Shown here: piece after piece, positions 37,404 through 47,332 of the stretch
Numbering within the stretch: position 1 is the first letter of the stretch
How the letters are laid out: every line of letters starts with the position of its first letter
Source of the DNA: Psychrobacter sp. UBA3480
GTDB taxonomy: Bacteria > Pseudomonadota > Gammaproteobacteria > Pseudomonadales > Moraxellaceae
DNA: 64,000 bases
Assembly: GCF_002377945.1 (NCBI RefSeq)
Contig: NZ_DFQV01000003.1
Coordinates: 1 to 64,000, forward strand
Reading direction: 5' to 3'
Program-made: the position numbers and the translations under genes
The notes under the pieces: model-generated
Seen by the model: only the letters and a program-made list of their open reading frames with translations
The model's database searches: none
Told to the model about the DNA's origin: nothing

Positions 37404-38360
37404 ATGCAAATTTATCTTGCCAATCCCCGTGGATTTTGTGCTGGTGTGGACCGTGCAATTGCGATTGTTAATGAAGCATTGACACGTTTCGAGCCGCCTA
37501 TTTATGTCCGTCATGAAGTTGTGCATAATAAGTTTGTGGTGTCAGACTTGGCCAATCGTGGTGCGGTATTTGTTGAAGAGCTTCACGAAGTGCCAGACGG
37601 CTCCATCGTTATTTTCTCCGCTCATGGGGTCTCCAAAGCAGTCGAAGATGAGGCTGAGCGTCGTGATTTGACAGTGTTCGATGCGACATGCCCGTTGGTA
37701 ACTAAAGTACATATCGAAGTGGCAAAGTTTGCGCAAGATGGGATGGATGCAGTGTTAATAGGACATGCAGGACACCCAGAAGTCGAAGGTACGATGGGCC
37801 GCTTTAATCGTCGCCATGGTGGGCATATTCATCTGGTCGAAGATGAAGGTGATGTGGCCGCATTGACTGTACAAGATGCTGAACGCTTGGCATTTGTGAC
37901 TCAGACAACTTTGTCGATGGATGATACTGCGCGCGTTATCGATGCGCTACGTGAAAAATTTCCTAGTATCCAAGGCCCTCGCAAAGACGACATTTGCTAT
38001 GCTACTCAAAACCGCCAAGATGCGGTAAAAGATTTGGCCAGTCGCTGTGAAGTCGTACTAGTGGTCGGTTCACCAAACTCATCAAACTCTAATCGCCTGC
38101 GTGAGCTGGCTGAGCGTATGAATTGCCGAGCGTATTTAATCGATAATGCCAGTGAGATGGACAAGCGTTGGTTAGATGGTGTGCAGAGTATAGGCGTGAC
38201 CGCTGGTGCATCCGCGCCCGAAGTGTTGATCCAAGAAGTATTGCAACAGCTGCAAGACTGGGGTGGTGATCTGCCTAGTGAGCTATCTGGTATTGAAGAA
38301 AATGTGACGTTTAGTCTGCCGAAAGCGTTGCGGATACCTGTTACTCAGGTTGGTAAGTAA
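37404..38360 (+). CDS. ispH: 4-hydroxy-3-methylbut-2-enyl diphosphate reductase
   Basis: Iron-sulfur enzyme for the last step of the MEP isoprenoid pathway, making IPP and DMAPP. The three cluster Cys are in [17 protein letters not shown] and [11 protein letters not shown]; the substrate-binding SNSNRL and HGV segments are intact. I start at ATG 37404 ([11 protein letters not shown], 318 aa, usual length), with TAGG at a proper distance; ATG 37389 would add five residues. Divergent from gmk; followed closely by a small membrane protein gene. Confidence 0.96.
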   Translation: MQIYLANPRGFCAGVDRAIAIVNEALTRFEPPIYVRHEVVHNKFVVSDLANRGAVFVEELHEVPDGSIVIFSAHGVSKAVEDEAERRDLTVFDATCPLVTKVHIEVAKFAQDGMDAVLIGHAGHPEVEGTMGRFNRRHGGHIHLVEDEGDVAALTVQDAERLAFVTQTTLSMDDTARVIDALREKFPSIQGPRKDDICYATQNRQDAVKDLASRCEVVLVVGSPNSSNSNRLRELAERMNCRAYLIDNASEMDKRWLDGVQSIGVTAGASAPEVLIQEVLQQLQDWGGDLPSELSGIEENVTFSLPKALRIPVTQVGK

Positions 38361-38413
38361 CTAATATTCGTGTTTGTATTTGTATGAACCATCATTGATA
38401 TGGATAAGGTCGC

Positions 38414-38662
38414 ATGAAAGAACCAAAAGCCAGATTTGTATTGGCAGAGGCCACGCTCGCTGAAGTCAACAAGCAACTAAAGCTCAATATGCTAGTGATG
38501 GTAGCAGTGGTTTTCGTATTGTTTATGAATATTATGAAGTTTATGGCAGATAAAAGCTTTTTCTACGCAATGCTCGCAGTAGTCATGATCTGTTTGTTAT
38601 TTTTCATACAAAAAGCTCGCCGGATTCTCACGCTCAGAAAACAAGAGCTTATCCATAAATAA
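38414..38662 (+). CDS. Small membrane protein, function unknown
   Basis: An 82-aa protein with two membrane helices (about residues 24-42 and 48-67), a charged N-terminal tail and a basic C-terminal helix. No family is recognised. It begins 53 nt after ispH with AAGGTCG upstream of ATG 38414, so it may be co-transcribed with ispH and the downstream thioesterase gene, 54 nt further on. Confidence 0.6.
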   Translation: MKEPKARFVLAEATLAEVNKQLKLNMLVMVAVVFVLFMNIMKFMADKSFFYAMLAVVMICLLFFIQKARRILTLRKQELIHK

Positions 38663-38716
38663 AAAGTACAAGCCTAAATAAAAAATACAGATGAAAGTAC
38701 CAAATATAGGATAGCT

Positions 38717-39532
38717 ATGACTGCTTATTACAAATTTGTTAAACGAGAATTGCAAGAAGACGGTGTTAGTGTGGCGCATTATCAGCCAACCAAGCATGCT
38801 CAAGGTGCTTGGAATGAGCATGAGCAGCACATGGCGCCAGCAACAGGCCTATTAACAGCCGAGATTAACAGCTTCGCGCCACAACCTAATACCCGTATCG
38901 CACGTGTGAGCCTCGATATCTTGGGGCTAATACCGCTTGACGATTTTACTATCACTACTCGCTGTATCCGACCGGGTAAGACTATTGAGCTGGTCGAAGC
39001 GGTCATGAGTAGCCGTGGCCGCGATGCTATCATTGCAAGAGCGTGGCGACTGATTACTCAAGATACCAGCGAGATTGCCGGACTTGAAGATCAACCAGCA
39101 GAATACAAACCTGAAGGACTACCAGTTTGGGAAGGTATGAAAGGCTGGCCGGGTGGTTTTATTGAGAGCGTACGTCTAGTAGCGACAGAAGACCGTCGTT
39201 CTGGTCGCGGTATGGTATGGATTACCAATGATCTCGACATGGTAGAAGGCGAGCCGACTGATGATTTGGTGCATCTGTTAGGTATGGTCGATACTGCCAA
39301 TGGTGTTGTACCAAGATTGGGTCTTGGTTTATCTAAGTTAGAATGGATGTTTCCCAATACTGATTTGCAAATCCATATGCATCGCTCGCCAAAAGGTCGC
39401 TGGCTGGGTATCGAGGCTGTACAACAATATGGTGATGATGGTATCGGGTTGACCAGTGCGGTATTGCACGATGTGTCTGGGCCTTTTGGTCGTAGTGAGC
39501 AAATCCTTACTATTCGCCCTATGCCACGTTAA
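38717..39532 (+). CDS. Thioesterase-family protein (double hotdog type)
   Basis: Similar in pattern to the thioesterase-like superfamily related to TesB: an N-terminal half with W--HEQHMAPATGLLTAEI and RIARVSLDILGLIPLDDFTITTR strands, and a C-terminal half with LVHLLGMVDTANGVVPRLGLGLSKLEWMFPNTDLQIHMHR and WLGIEAVQQYGDDGIGLTSAVLHD. Acyl-CoA hydrolysis is inferred; the substrate is unknown. The protein has 271 aa and no signal peptide. It may close an ispH-led transcription unit. ATG 38717 has AGGATAG upstream. Confidence 0.75.
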   Translation: MTAYYKFVKRELQEDGVSVAHYQPTKHAQGAWNEHEQHMAPATGLLTAEINSFAPQPNTRIARVSLDILGLIPLDDFTITTRCIRPGKTIELVEAVMSSRGRDAIIARAWRLITQDTSEIAGLEDQPAEYKPEGLPVWEGMKGWPGGFIESVRLVATEDRRSGRGMVWITNDLDMVEGEPTDDLVHLLGMVDTANGVVPRLGLGLSKLEWMFPNTDLQIHMHRSPKGRWLGIEAVQQYGDDGIGLTSAVLHDVSGPFGRSEQILTIRPMPR

Positions 39533-39681
39533 AAGGCTAAGAGTCAGTCAGGCTATAGTTTTGAAAAATGAAACTATACGTTGTAATCAATTAATTATAC
39601 AAATAATAGAGAAATGGTTTTAATAGTAGCTAACAAGACAATATTACTAACAAGCTGATGTTAATCGACATAGAGGTTACT

Positions 39682-39800
39682 ATGAAAACCCGTACTCAAT
39701 TTTCAAAAAAGCTGACGACTCTCTGGGATATATTGATAGAAGCATATTCAGAATAGTTGCTGTTGTTTGCGCGTTGATTGTTATATCAGAAAATAACTGA
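39682..39800 (+). CDS. Possible 39-aa membrane micro-protein needing a -1 frameshift
   Basis: ATG 39682 follows AGAGG (39672-39676). The zero frame gives only 24 residues and stops at 39756. At 39705-39711 it contains A AAA AAG in the phase of a -1 slippery heptamer; slipping there yields MKTRTQFSKK followed by ADDSLGYIDR and a hydrophobic end SIFRIVAVVCALIVISENN, stopping at 39800. A strong terminator follows at 39854, so a short transcript is plausible. Alternatives are a decayed gene, a homopolymer sequence error or chance. Confidence 0.35.
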
Positions 39801-39853
39801 GCAATTAAATGACGAAGCAAGTAAAAACCAAGCAAACAAATAACTGATACCAG

Positions 39854-39887
39854 AACACCGCCTTGGTAAACAAGCGCGGTGTTTTTT
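39854..39887 (+). terminator. Strong terminator between the micro-ORF and htpG
   Basis: AACACCGC (39854-39861) with GCGGTGTT (39876-39883), continued by CTTG/CAAG across a one-base bulge, then Ts to 39887. It ends a transcript that starts somewhere in the 517-nt gap or reads on from the thioesterase gene. Confidence 0.88.
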
Positions 39888-39906
39888 ATGGAATAAAACT
39901 TTTGAG

Positions 39907-39934
39907 CTTGAATTTTTTCTCAATGCCCCTATTA
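39907..39934 (+). promoter_or_regulatory. RpoH (sigma-32) promoter of htpG
   Basis: CTTGAA (39907-39912), 13-nt spacer, CCCCTATTA (39926-39934); close to the consensus CTTGAA-N(11-16)-CCCCATNT. It lies about 115 nt before the htpG start and right after a terminator, fitting heat-shock control. Confidence 0.72.
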
Positions 39935-40049
39935 GTATAGACAGTTTAACGGTATTGCATACGGCAAGTTCTCTAACATTATGAGAACGGCTTTAGTGAG
40001 TATATCGTTATCTGATAATAGGTCTTTCATAGAATTTAAAGGAGTTTTT

Positions 40050-42023
40050 ATGAGTGAAGCAACTCAAGCTGAAGGTCTGAATCCAGAATTAAAAAAACAT
40101 ACGTTTGAAGCGGAAGTGGCGCAGTTACTGCATTTGGTAACGCATTCACTATATTCTAACGCTGATATTTTTGTCCGCGAATTGGTATCTAATGCGTCGG
40201 ATGCTTGTGATAAGTTGCGCTTTGAAGGCACAAATGATGATAGCCTCTATGAAGATGATGGCGAATTAAAAATCCGCATCGCCGTCGATGAAGCCGCCAA
40301 AACTATTACCTTTACCGACAATGGTATTGGTATGAACGAAGCCGATGCCATCGAAAACTTAGGTACGATTGCTAAATCAGGCACTAAAGCATTTTTAGAC
40401 AAATTGTCTGAATCACAGAAACAAGACGGTCAATTGATTGGTCAGTTCGGTGTTGGTTTTTACTCAGGTTTTATTGTGGCTGATACCATCAGTGTCGAAT
40501 CACGCAAAGCGGGCGAGCCTGCTGATAAAGGCGTGCGCTGGGTATCAGATGGTACTGGTAGCTTTACTGTTGAGCCTATTACCAAAGACACGCGCGGTAC
40601 GGCGATTACTTTGCATCTAAAAGAAGAATATAGCGAGGGTGAAGATAACTACTTGGATCGCAGCAAAATCAAGCGCTTGGTTAATAAATACTCTGACCAT
40701 ATCAGTTTGCCGATTCAAATGCGTAAAGAGATCTGGCAAGAAGATGTAAAAGAAGACGAAAATGACAGCTCTGATGATCAGGCACCTGCTGGTGGCCAGA
40801 TGGTACTCACTGATGAGTGGGAAACAATTAACAAAGCCAGTGCACTATGGACTCGCTCAAGCTCTGAAATTGAAGATGATGAGTATGTCGATTTTTATAA
40901 GAATATCTCTTATGACATGGATGCGCCGCTTACTTGGACGCACAACCGTGTAGAGGGTCGCGTACAGTATACGCAGCTATTATATATCCCTAAAAAAGCG
41001 CCAGTTGATCTATACACTCGTGAGCAGCAGCATGGTCTAAAGCTATATGTGAAGCGTGTCTTTATTATGGACGAAGCTGAGCAATTGCTACCGATGTATT
41101 TGCGTTTTGTGAAAGGTGTGATCGATTCAGCAGACCTGCCATTGAACGTGAGCCGTGAGCTATTACAAGAGTCACGTGATGTAAAATCTATTCGTGATGG
41201 TAACGCTCGCCGTATTTTGACCTTACTCGCCAGCCTTGCGAATAGCGAAGACAGTGACAAACAAGAAAAATTTGCCCAGTTCTATGCAGAGTTTGGTGAT
41301 GTTATCAAAGAAGGCCTAGGCGAAGACACAGGCAATCAAGAACGTATTGCTAAGCTATTGCGTTATGCAACTAGCACCCAAGACGGTCTAGTGACGAGCT
41401 TTGAAGACTACAAAGGCCGTATGAAAGATGGCCAAAAAGCCATCTATTACCTCACCGCTGATAACCTAGCCGCTGCAAAAAACAGCCCGCAACTTGAGCT
41501 ATTCAAGAAAAAAGGTATCGAAGTTATCTTGATGACCAGCCGTGTCGATGAATGGGCAATGAACTTCTTGACCTCATTCGATGAGACACCGCTGCAAAAC
41601 ATCGCCAAGGGCGCAGTAGATTTAGGCGACTTACAAGATGAAGCAGAAAAAGCGGAAGCGGAGAAAGCCCAAGAAACGCTAAAGCCTGTTGTTGATAAAC
41701 TAAAGGCTGCATTGGGTGAGCGTGCTAAAGACGTCAAAGTATCGACGCGTTTAGTCGATAGTCCAGCTTGCTTGGTTGTAGGTGAAGGTGAGCTATCACC
41801 ACAAATGATTCAGATGCTACAGCAAATGGGTCAGGATGTACCAGCAAGTAAGCCAACGCTAGAAGTAAACCCTGATCATCCACTCATCAAGAAGCTTGAG
41901 AGCAGTGAGCAATTCGATGATCTGGCACAAGTGATCTTTGATCAAGCATTATTGGCAGATGGCGGTCAGCTAGACGATCCAGCCGCTTACCTAAAACGCG
42001 TCAATGAGCTATTGATGAGATAA
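40050..42023 (+). CDS. htpG: Molecular chaperone HtpG (Hsp90)
   Basis: Dimeric cytosolic ATP-dependent chaperone. The N-terminal GHKL ATPase domain shows [28 protein letters not shown] and [11 protein letters not shown]; the middle domain has [12 protein letters not shown], and the C-terminal dimerisation region follows. I start at ATG 40050 (657 aa), which has AAAGGAG just upstream; the frame is open 23 codons further but without family similarity. An acidic insert near residues 230-245 makes it a little longer than in E. coli. It has an RpoH promoter and a terminator of its own. Confidence 0.97.
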   Translation: MSEATQAEGLNPELKKHTFEAEVAQLLHLVTHSLYSNADIFVRELVSNASDACDKLRFEGTNDDSLYEDDGELKIRIAVDEAAKTITFTDNGIGMNEADAIENLGTIAKSGTKAFLDKLSESQKQDGQLIGQFGVGFYSGFIVADTISVESRKAGEPADKGVRWVSDGTGSFTVEPITKDTRGTAITLHLKEEYSEGEDNYLDRSKIKRLVNKYSDHISLPIQMRKEIWQEDVKEDENDSSDDQAPAGGQMVLTDEWETINKASALWTRSSSEIEDDEYVDFYKNISYDMDAPLTWTHNRVEGRVQYTQLLYIPKKAPVDLYTREQQHGLKLYVKRVFIMDEAEQLLPMYLRFVKGVIDSADLPLNVSRELLQESRDVKSIRDGNARRILTLLASLANSEDSDKQEKFAQFYAEFGDVIKEGLGEDTGNQERIAKLLRYATSTQDGLVTSFEDYKGRMKDGQKAIYYLTADNLAAAKNSPQLELFKKKGIEVILMTSRVDEWAMNFLTSFDETPLQNIAKGAVDLGDLQDEAEKAEAEKAQETLKPVVDKLKAALGERAKDVKVSTRLVDSPACLVVGEGELSPQMIQMLQQMGQDVPASKPTLEVNPDHPLIKKLESSEQFDDLAQVIFDQALLADGGQLDDPAAYLKRVNELLMR

Positions 42024-42044
42024 TGTTCAGTAATTAGTAAGAAA

Positions 42045-42076
42045 GGGAGGCTTTATATAAAAGGCCTCCTTTTTTA
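42045..42076 (+). terminator. Terminator after htpG
   Basis: GGAGGCTTT (42046 on) and AAAGGCCTCC with one bulged base, loop ATAT, then seven Ts. Confidence 0.88.
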
Positions 42077-42343
42077 TTTGAATTTTTGGTTAAATTTGAG
42101 TGAATTTTACAAATCAGCCTTATCCTCTTAACCGACAATCCGTTACAATCGCGATAGATTAGCGAGCTAAAATATTAGGCAGTGCTAGTCATCTTCTATA
42201 ATCACTCCATCGTGAATTCAATATAAATCGATGTCTGCATGCTGTACAAAAAATCGTCAACTGATTGCACCGCGCGGCTGTTACATTAAGATAATTATCA
42301 TTGAGTCATTTTATTTTTCTCGACTGGCTAGAGGTCTAAGTCT
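42077..42343. other. Spacer upstream of the C13 peptidase gene
   Basis: Remainder of the 320-bp htpG-peptidase gap. AT-rich, no ORF; AGAGG at 42330-42334 serves as ribosome site for the TTG start. A promoter is expected here but none stands out. Confidence 0.4.
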
Positions 42344-43825
42344 TTGTCACTTACGTCGTTAAAAACCGTCTCGCTTCAGCGTTTTTCGCTCAATTTCGCT
42401 GCCAATATTATTGCAACCTTGTGGATGCTGGTGGGCTCAACACGGGCTTTTTCTTGGGTTAAACCCACTTTTGTACAGTTTGCCGTATTTGCGCTATTGG
42501 CGCTTGGTAGTAATGTCTTATTTTCATGGTTAGCTGCTGAAAGTGGCAGCATATTCAATGAGCAAGGATTGGTCAGTTATTTGATCTGGCCGATGATTAT
42601 TTTGCTTGGTGGTATCATTTTGGCTCGGCGAGCGAGCAACCAAGCATTGGTATTTGTACCAGTAGTATTATGGTTGGTCGCTGATACATTATCAGCCCTA
42701 TTGCAGAGCTTGGTGCAGTTTTTTGGTAGCTATGGTTGGTTGCCAAATTGGAGTTATTCGTTCTTACCAGTACTGTTTTTAGTATTGTTCTTATGGCAAA
42801 CGCTAGCGTTACTTTGGATTTTCTCCCGTCGTCTGCGTATACCATGGTGGGAGCGAATCATTGTATTGGTTGGCGCGGTGGCGTTGCTGACCATCTGGCA
42901 GCGTAATGTCGCTGATCAGCCAATCTTTAAGCAAATACCTGTAGAGCCTGTACTAGAAGAGGCGGCATTGTATCAGCAGCCACGTCTGTTACAGCAAGCA
43001 TTGGATAGTATAGACCCGAGTATCGATGGCAAAACCGACTGGTACTTTATGGGAGTCGCAGGATTCTCTGATCAAAACGTCTTTCGTTCCGAGATTAACA
43101 AGGTACGCGAGTTGTTTGATGTGCGCTTTGGTACTAGCGGGCATTCACTATCGCTGATCAATAATACTTATAGCTGGCTCGATGAACCAATTGCTACTAA
43201 GACCAGCATTTTGCGCGGCCTAAAGAAAATTGGTCAGCAGATGAACCCTGATGAAGACGTGTTGTTCCTGACGTTGTCTTCACATGGTAATCAGGATATC
43301 GTCCAGTTGGCAAATCCACCGCTTGCGATGGACAATTTAGATGCCACCTGGTTGCGTGACGCGCTAGACGCATCTGGTATCCGCTGGCGTGTGATTGTGG
43401 TGTCTGCTTGCTACTCAGGTTCGTTTATTGACGAATTGGCATCGCCAACCACGGTAGTGATTACTGCATCAGCTGCTGACAAAGCATCGTTTGGCTGCAC
43501 GAATACAGCTGAGATGACCTATTTTGGCCAAGCGTTTTTTGCTGAAAGTCTACGAGGGAATACCAGTTTTGAGTCGGCTTTTAAAGATGCCAGTATACGG
43601 GTCAATGAGCGTGAGAGCGCCATGGGCTTTGAGCCATCAGAGCCGCAAATGGTTATTGGTAGCTTAATGGAGACAGCATTGCCTGCGTTTGAGCAAGTAT
43701 TGTTTGATAAGGCACGCCCATCCGTTGCTAGTATTACAAATAATGCTACTTCTACAACGGTTAATACTCTACCTGAAAGCGCTACTAATCTGTCGGTAGA
43801 CGAAGTAGAGATAGCTGCTGAATAG
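42344..43825 (+). CDS. Membrane-anchored C13 (legumain/caspase-like) peptidase
   Basis: The N-terminal 190 residues contain about five membrane helices (roughly 18-32, 43-65, 76-93, 100-125, 135-160, then one near 168-183). Residues 225-435 resemble family C13 cysteine peptidases: YFMGVAGFSDQNVFRSEI, catalytic His in LSSHGN (H314), catalytic Cys in VVSACYSGSFI (C356), then VITASAADKASFGC and EMTYFGQAFF. The soluble domain is probably periplasmic. Substrate unknown. TTG 42344 is the likely start because AGAGG is well placed and the first Met is at residue 28. The last 55 residues are a low-complexity tail. Confidence 0.82.
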   Translation: MSLTSLKTVSLQRFSLNFAANIIATLWMLVGSTRAFSWVKPTFVQFAVFALLALGSNVLFSWLAAESGSIFNEQGLVSYLIWPMIILLGGIILARRASNQALVFVPVVLWLVADTLSALLQSLVQFFGSYGWLPNWSYSFLPVLFLVLFLWQTLALLWIFSRRLRIPWWERIIVLVGAVALLTIWQRNVADQPIFKQIPVEPVLEEAALYQQPRLLQQALDSIDPSIDGKTDWYFMGVAGFSDQNVFRSEINKVRELFDVRFGTSGHSLSLINNTYSWLDEPIATKTSILRGLKKIGQQMNPDEDVLFLTLSSHGNQDIVQLANPPLAMDNLDATWLRDALDASGIRWRVIVVSACYSGSFIDELASPTTVVITASAADKASFGCTNTAEMTYFGQAFFAESLRGNTSFESAFKDASIRVNERESAMGFEPSEPQMVIGSLMETALPAFEQVLFDKARPSVASITNNATSTTVNTLPESATNLSVDEVEIAAE

Positions 43826-43945
43826 CTGAATAAATACGAAGTATGATCTAGCATTTTATAAATGCCAATATCAGATTTACTATTAGATGATGAGTATTTA
43901 TTAAACATCGTCATTGGTTCTATTTTGAATAAAAGGATATCACTC

Positions 43946-44836
43946 ATGCAAAATTCCTATAGTCACAGTTTATCTACCAATAAACAGCTTACCCAAAAGA
44001 GTGTGAATCGTTGTTTTAATGGTGAGCAGCATTATTATAGCCACGAGTCGACATCTACCAAAACCTCTATGACGTTTAGTATTTATCTACCTGATGAAGC
44101 CTTGGCTGGGCGACGTTGTCCTGCGATATTGTACCTATCAGGTCTGACGTGTAATGCTGATAATGTCACTCATAAAGCGCATTTTCAGCAGAAATGCAGC
44201 GAGCTTGGTATGATACTTATCGCACCTGATACTTCGCCTAGAAGTAGTGAGGACAGCGATGTACCAAACGACGATCGCTATTTTGTCGGTCAAGGTGCAA
44301 GCTATTATGTTGACGCGACCCAAGCGCCTTGGTCAGACAATTTTAATATGCAAAGCTATATTGTCGATGAGTTATATGACTTACTACGTTCAGAGTTTCC
44401 TATTCACAGCATCGGTGTCACAGGACACTCAATGGGTGGTCATGGCGCGTTATTGCTAGGGTTTAAGTTCCCAAGTAAGTTTGTCAGCGTATCGGCTTTA
44501 TCGCCAGTATGTGCGGCGAGTGAGTCTGCATGGGGGCAAGCTGCCTACACAGAGTATTTCGGTGATGATAAGTCTCTATGGGCACAAGCGGACGCCTCAC
44601 AGATGATTGAAAAGGTTGGTCAGCAGTATTCGAGCATTTTGGTTGATCAAGGCGCGGCTGATAACTTCTTAGCAGAAGGTCAGCTACAGACTTCTAAACT
44701 ACAAGACGCTTGTGCAAAAGCCGAACAGCCCTTAACATTACGCTATCAAGCGGGGCATGATCACAGCTATTATTTTATCCAAACAGTGATTAATGATCAT
44801 ATCGAACATCATTGGCATATGGCTCAAATGAGCTAA
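43946..44836 (+). CDS. fghA: S-formylglutathione hydrolase
   Basis: Esterase-D-family serine hydrolase that releases formate and glutathione from S-formylglutathione in formaldehyde detoxification. The nucleophile elbow GHSMGGHGALLLG, PCPAILYLSGLTC-like AILYLSGLTCNADN, and the His of YQAGHDHSYYF are visible. I start at ATG 43946 (296 aa), which has AAAAGGA at a good distance; the upstream frame is unlike the family. The usual partner, glutathione-dependent formaldehyde dehydrogenase, is not nearby. Confidence 0.94.
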   Translation: MQNSYSHSLSTNKQLTQKSVNRCFNGEQHYYSHESTSTKTSMTFSIYLPDEALAGRRCPAILYLSGLTCNADNVTHKAHFQQKCSELGMILIAPDTSPRSSEDSDVPNDDRYFVGQGASYYVDATQAPWSDNFNMQSYIVDELYDLLRSEFPIHSIGVTGHSMGGHGALLLGFKFPSKFVSVSALSPVCAASESAWGQAAYTEYFGDDKSLWAQADASQMIEKVGQQYSSILVDQGAADNFLAEGQLQTSKLQDACAKAEQPLTLRYQAGHDHSYYFIQTVINDHIEHHWHMAQMS

Positions 44837-44900
44837 GATGTCTTTTAGATGACCGTGATACATTTTTCGCTATTCCATTCATGCTCAGAAGGTGATTTTT

Positions 44901-45347
44901 ATGGCAAGTTATCAAGATTTGACAGCTTCTAATTCAAAGAATAAGTCAGCAGATACGAGCTCTACAAAAGCGACTATGCAGGCTGATATGGATGTTGCTC
45001 TACAAAATAAACAACGTAACATTGATTATAATGATGAAGTGTCTCAAGTTAAGTCAGACGAGCTGATTGCAAAAACCGTCAACGACGCTGGCGATAGAGT
45101 ACTTGATGATGTGCAAATATCTCGCGTGATAGAGATGGCATGGGAAGATAGAACGCCATTTGGGGCTATAGAGCATAGCTATGGTCTCGATGAGACTGGG
45201 GTTATCAAACTCATGCGCCAAGAGCTAAAGCCGTCATCTTTTCGCTTATGGCGTCAGAGAGTGAGCAATCGCGCCACCAAACATGAGGCAAAGCGCTCTT
45301 TCGAAGTTGGCCGTGCTTATTGCAAAACTCAATATAAGCAGCGCTAA
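44901..45347 (+). CDS. TIGR03643/DUF2805-type protein
   Basis: The C-terminal 75 residues match the small family typified by ISRVIEMAWEDRTPF, then FGAIEHSYGLDETGVIKLMR and LKPSSFRLWRQRVSNR-T-KH. Its function is unknown; the arrangement suggests a helix-turn-helix-like fold. The first 70 residues are polar and unconserved. ATG 44901 (148 aa) is preceded by AGAAGGTGA. It stands 64 nt after fghA and may share its transcript. Confidence 0.8.
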   Translation: MASYQDLTASNSKNKSADTSSTKATMQADMDVALQNKQRNIDYNDEVSQVKSDELIAKTVNDAGDRVLDDVQISRVIEMAWEDRTPFGAIEHSYGLDETGVIKLMRQELKPSSFRLWRQRVSNRATKHEAKRSFEVGRAYCKTQYKQR

Positions 45348-45461
45348 ACCATTAAGTATTTAGCATCAATATATAAAAGGCTCTCAGCATATGTGAGCCA
45401 ATTATAATTTCCTTTTTAATTTATTAATATCTTATATAAACATGAATTAGGTAGCTCAATT

Positions 45462-46151
45462 ATGAACAGTCCTGCTAAACCTTATCTTATTGCACCGTCG
45501 ATACTCTCAGCTGATTTCGCGCGGTTGGGCGAAGAAGTGGAGAAGGTACTAGAGTCGGGTGCCGATGTGATTCATTTTGATGTAATGGACAATCATTACG
45601 TACCCAATTTGACGTTTGGTAGCATGATTTGTAAGGCGTTGCGTGACTATGGTGTTGAAGCGCCAATTGATGTGCATCTGATGGTTTCACCTGTCGATAG
45701 TATGATTGAGCAGTTCTTGGAAGCGGGTGCTAGTATCATTACCTTCCATCCAGAAGCCAGCGCTCATATCGATCGCTCACTTCAACTTATCAAAGATGGC
45801 GGCGCGGAGTGTGGCTTGGTATTGAACCCAGCGACCCCGCTGCATTATCTTGATTATGTTATGGATAAAGTAGATCAGATTTTATTAATGAGTGTGAACC
45901 CGGGCTATGGTGGACAGTCGTTTATCGATAGTACTTTAGATAAAGTCCGTCAAGTACGTCAGCGTATTATTACTAGTGGTCGAGATATTCGATTGGAAGT
46001 TGATGGCGGTATCAAAGCCAGTAATATACGTGCGATTGCTGAAGCGGGCGCTGATATGTTCGTTGCGGGTTCTGCGATTTTTAATCAAGAAGATTATAAA
46101 GCGGCTATCGATGAGATGCGCGCGGAGTTGTTGTTAGCCAACAACAGCTAG
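45462..46151 (+). CDS. rpe: Ribulose-phosphate 3-epimerase
   Basis: TIM-barrel metalloenzyme interconverting ribulose-5-P and xylulose-5-P in the pentose phosphate pathway. Start [54 protein letters not shown] and [10 protein letters not shown] are all diagnostic. Length 229 aa is normal. It has its own gap on each side (114 and 106 nt); ATG 45462 follows TAGGTAG. Confidence 0.97.
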   Translation: MNSPAKPYLIAPSILSADFARLGEEVEKVLESGADVIHFDVMDNHYVPNLTFGSMICKALRDYGVEAPIDVHLMVSPVDSMIEQFLEAGASIITFHPEASAHIDRSLQLIKDGGAECGLVLNPATPLHYLDYVMDKVDQILLMSVNPGYGGQSFIDSTLDKVRQVRQRIITSGRDIRLEVDGGIKASNIRAIAEAGADMFVAGSAIFNQEDYKAAIDEMRAELLLANNS

Positions 46152-46257
46152 CGAGTGTTGTATGGTTAATAAACGCTATTAGCCATACAATAATAATATT
46201 AGAATGTGCTGTATAACTTATGACTATGTATAACGGTCAGTCACGTAAAGGTGAAAT

Positions 46258-46656
46258 ATGGACACAAACAATTCTACCCGTTCAACAGAACCTTCTGAGC
46301 AAGCAAGCTCTCATGAAGCGTTGAACCAGCAGGCTAAGCAATCACTTGAAAGTGAAACACCGCAGCGCAGCTTGGTGCCTAGAGGCATTACCATTGGCTT
46401 AGCGATGTTTGCACTGGTACTTAGCTTGGCAGGTTATGGCTTTCGCCTGATGGTGGGTGATGATGTTGAAACCGTGCTGCGTCATGCAGCGGTCATTGTG
46501 CCTGCATTTATGCTAGGCATTCCGCTGTTTTTTTGGGTAGGCTCTCGCATACTTAATAAAGTTAAAGGCCTGCATATCGAAAGTTGGAATGCGATTAGTT
46601 TGGGTTATTTGACTTCTTGTATATCGATGCTATGGCTGATGGGTACTTACAGTTAA
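46258..46656 (+). CDS. Hypothetical membrane protein
   Basis: A 132-aa protein of unknown function. A polar N-terminal tail of about 40 residues is followed by three membrane helices (about residues 43-63, 75-95 and 110-128). No known domain is recognised. ATG 46258 follows AAAGGTGA. It may be co-transcribed with rpe upstream. Confidence 0.6.
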   Translation: MDTNNSTRSTEPSEQASSHEALNQQAKQSLESETPQRSLVPRGITIGLAMFALVLSLAGYGFRLMVGDDVETVLRHAAVIVPAFMLGIPLFFWVGSRILNKVKGLHIESWNAISLGYLTSCISMLWLMGTYS

Positions 46657-46799
46657 GTTGTTTAGCTGTAAATATAAGGCTTCTTCGCGTCTGTATCGTT
46701 GATTCGTGCTTATATTGTTTATTCACGCCTATATAGTGTCGTAATATTTTATATTTTTAATCATTAAGCCATGTTCTACAAGCATGACTGGAATTTTAT

Positions 46800-47111
46800 A
46801 TGAGAATCGTACCAGCCAGTATTGCTAAAATTATCTATCCTAAAGACTTACCAAATGGCTTATTTACTAGTTTAATTATCGCTTGTTTGTTAATGGGATT
46901 GGCGTCATTACGTCACGGAACCGACTTACAAGGTTGGCTAAATGTCATTGAGAATTGGCTGCTTATGCTGCTGATATTGCCCACTGCGACTGCCACCGTT
47001 GCACTACCATTTAAGTATCGTGATCCTAGCCTTGAGTTAAAGCTGGTTTATTATCTTGGAATGTTTGTGGCATTCTTATTTACATTAGGAAAGTTACGTT
47101 ATTGGCACTAA
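46800..47111 (+). CDS. Hypothetical membrane protein
   Basis: A 103-aa protein with three membrane helices (about residues 18-36, 48-68 and 82-97) and almost no soluble part. No family is recognised. The start ATG 46800 has only a weak GGA upstream. The gene lies 143 nt after another small membrane-protein gene, so the pair may be functionally linked, but nothing in the sequence proves it. Confidence 0.55.
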   Translation: MRIVPASIAKIIYPKDLPNGLFTSLIIACLLMGLASLRHGTDLQGWLNVIENWLLMLLILPTATATVALPFKYRDPSLELKLVYYLGMFVAFLFTLGKLRYWH

Positions 47112-47332
47112 TATATACAAACGACATGGTATTCAAGTTTGCTTTTATAGCGAAGACTTATGTGACAGCCCTTGAATTCGAGTGTTAAAGCGTCCATTGT
47201 ATGAGTAAGACAGATTTACCCGCGTTACTGTAAGACGATAGATTTGCCGAATGAGTTTATTTTTAAGAAATGACTGCTTTGCAATGACCAGTTTCTCTAC
47301 CAGTACTAAACGGGATAATAAGGAACACATTA

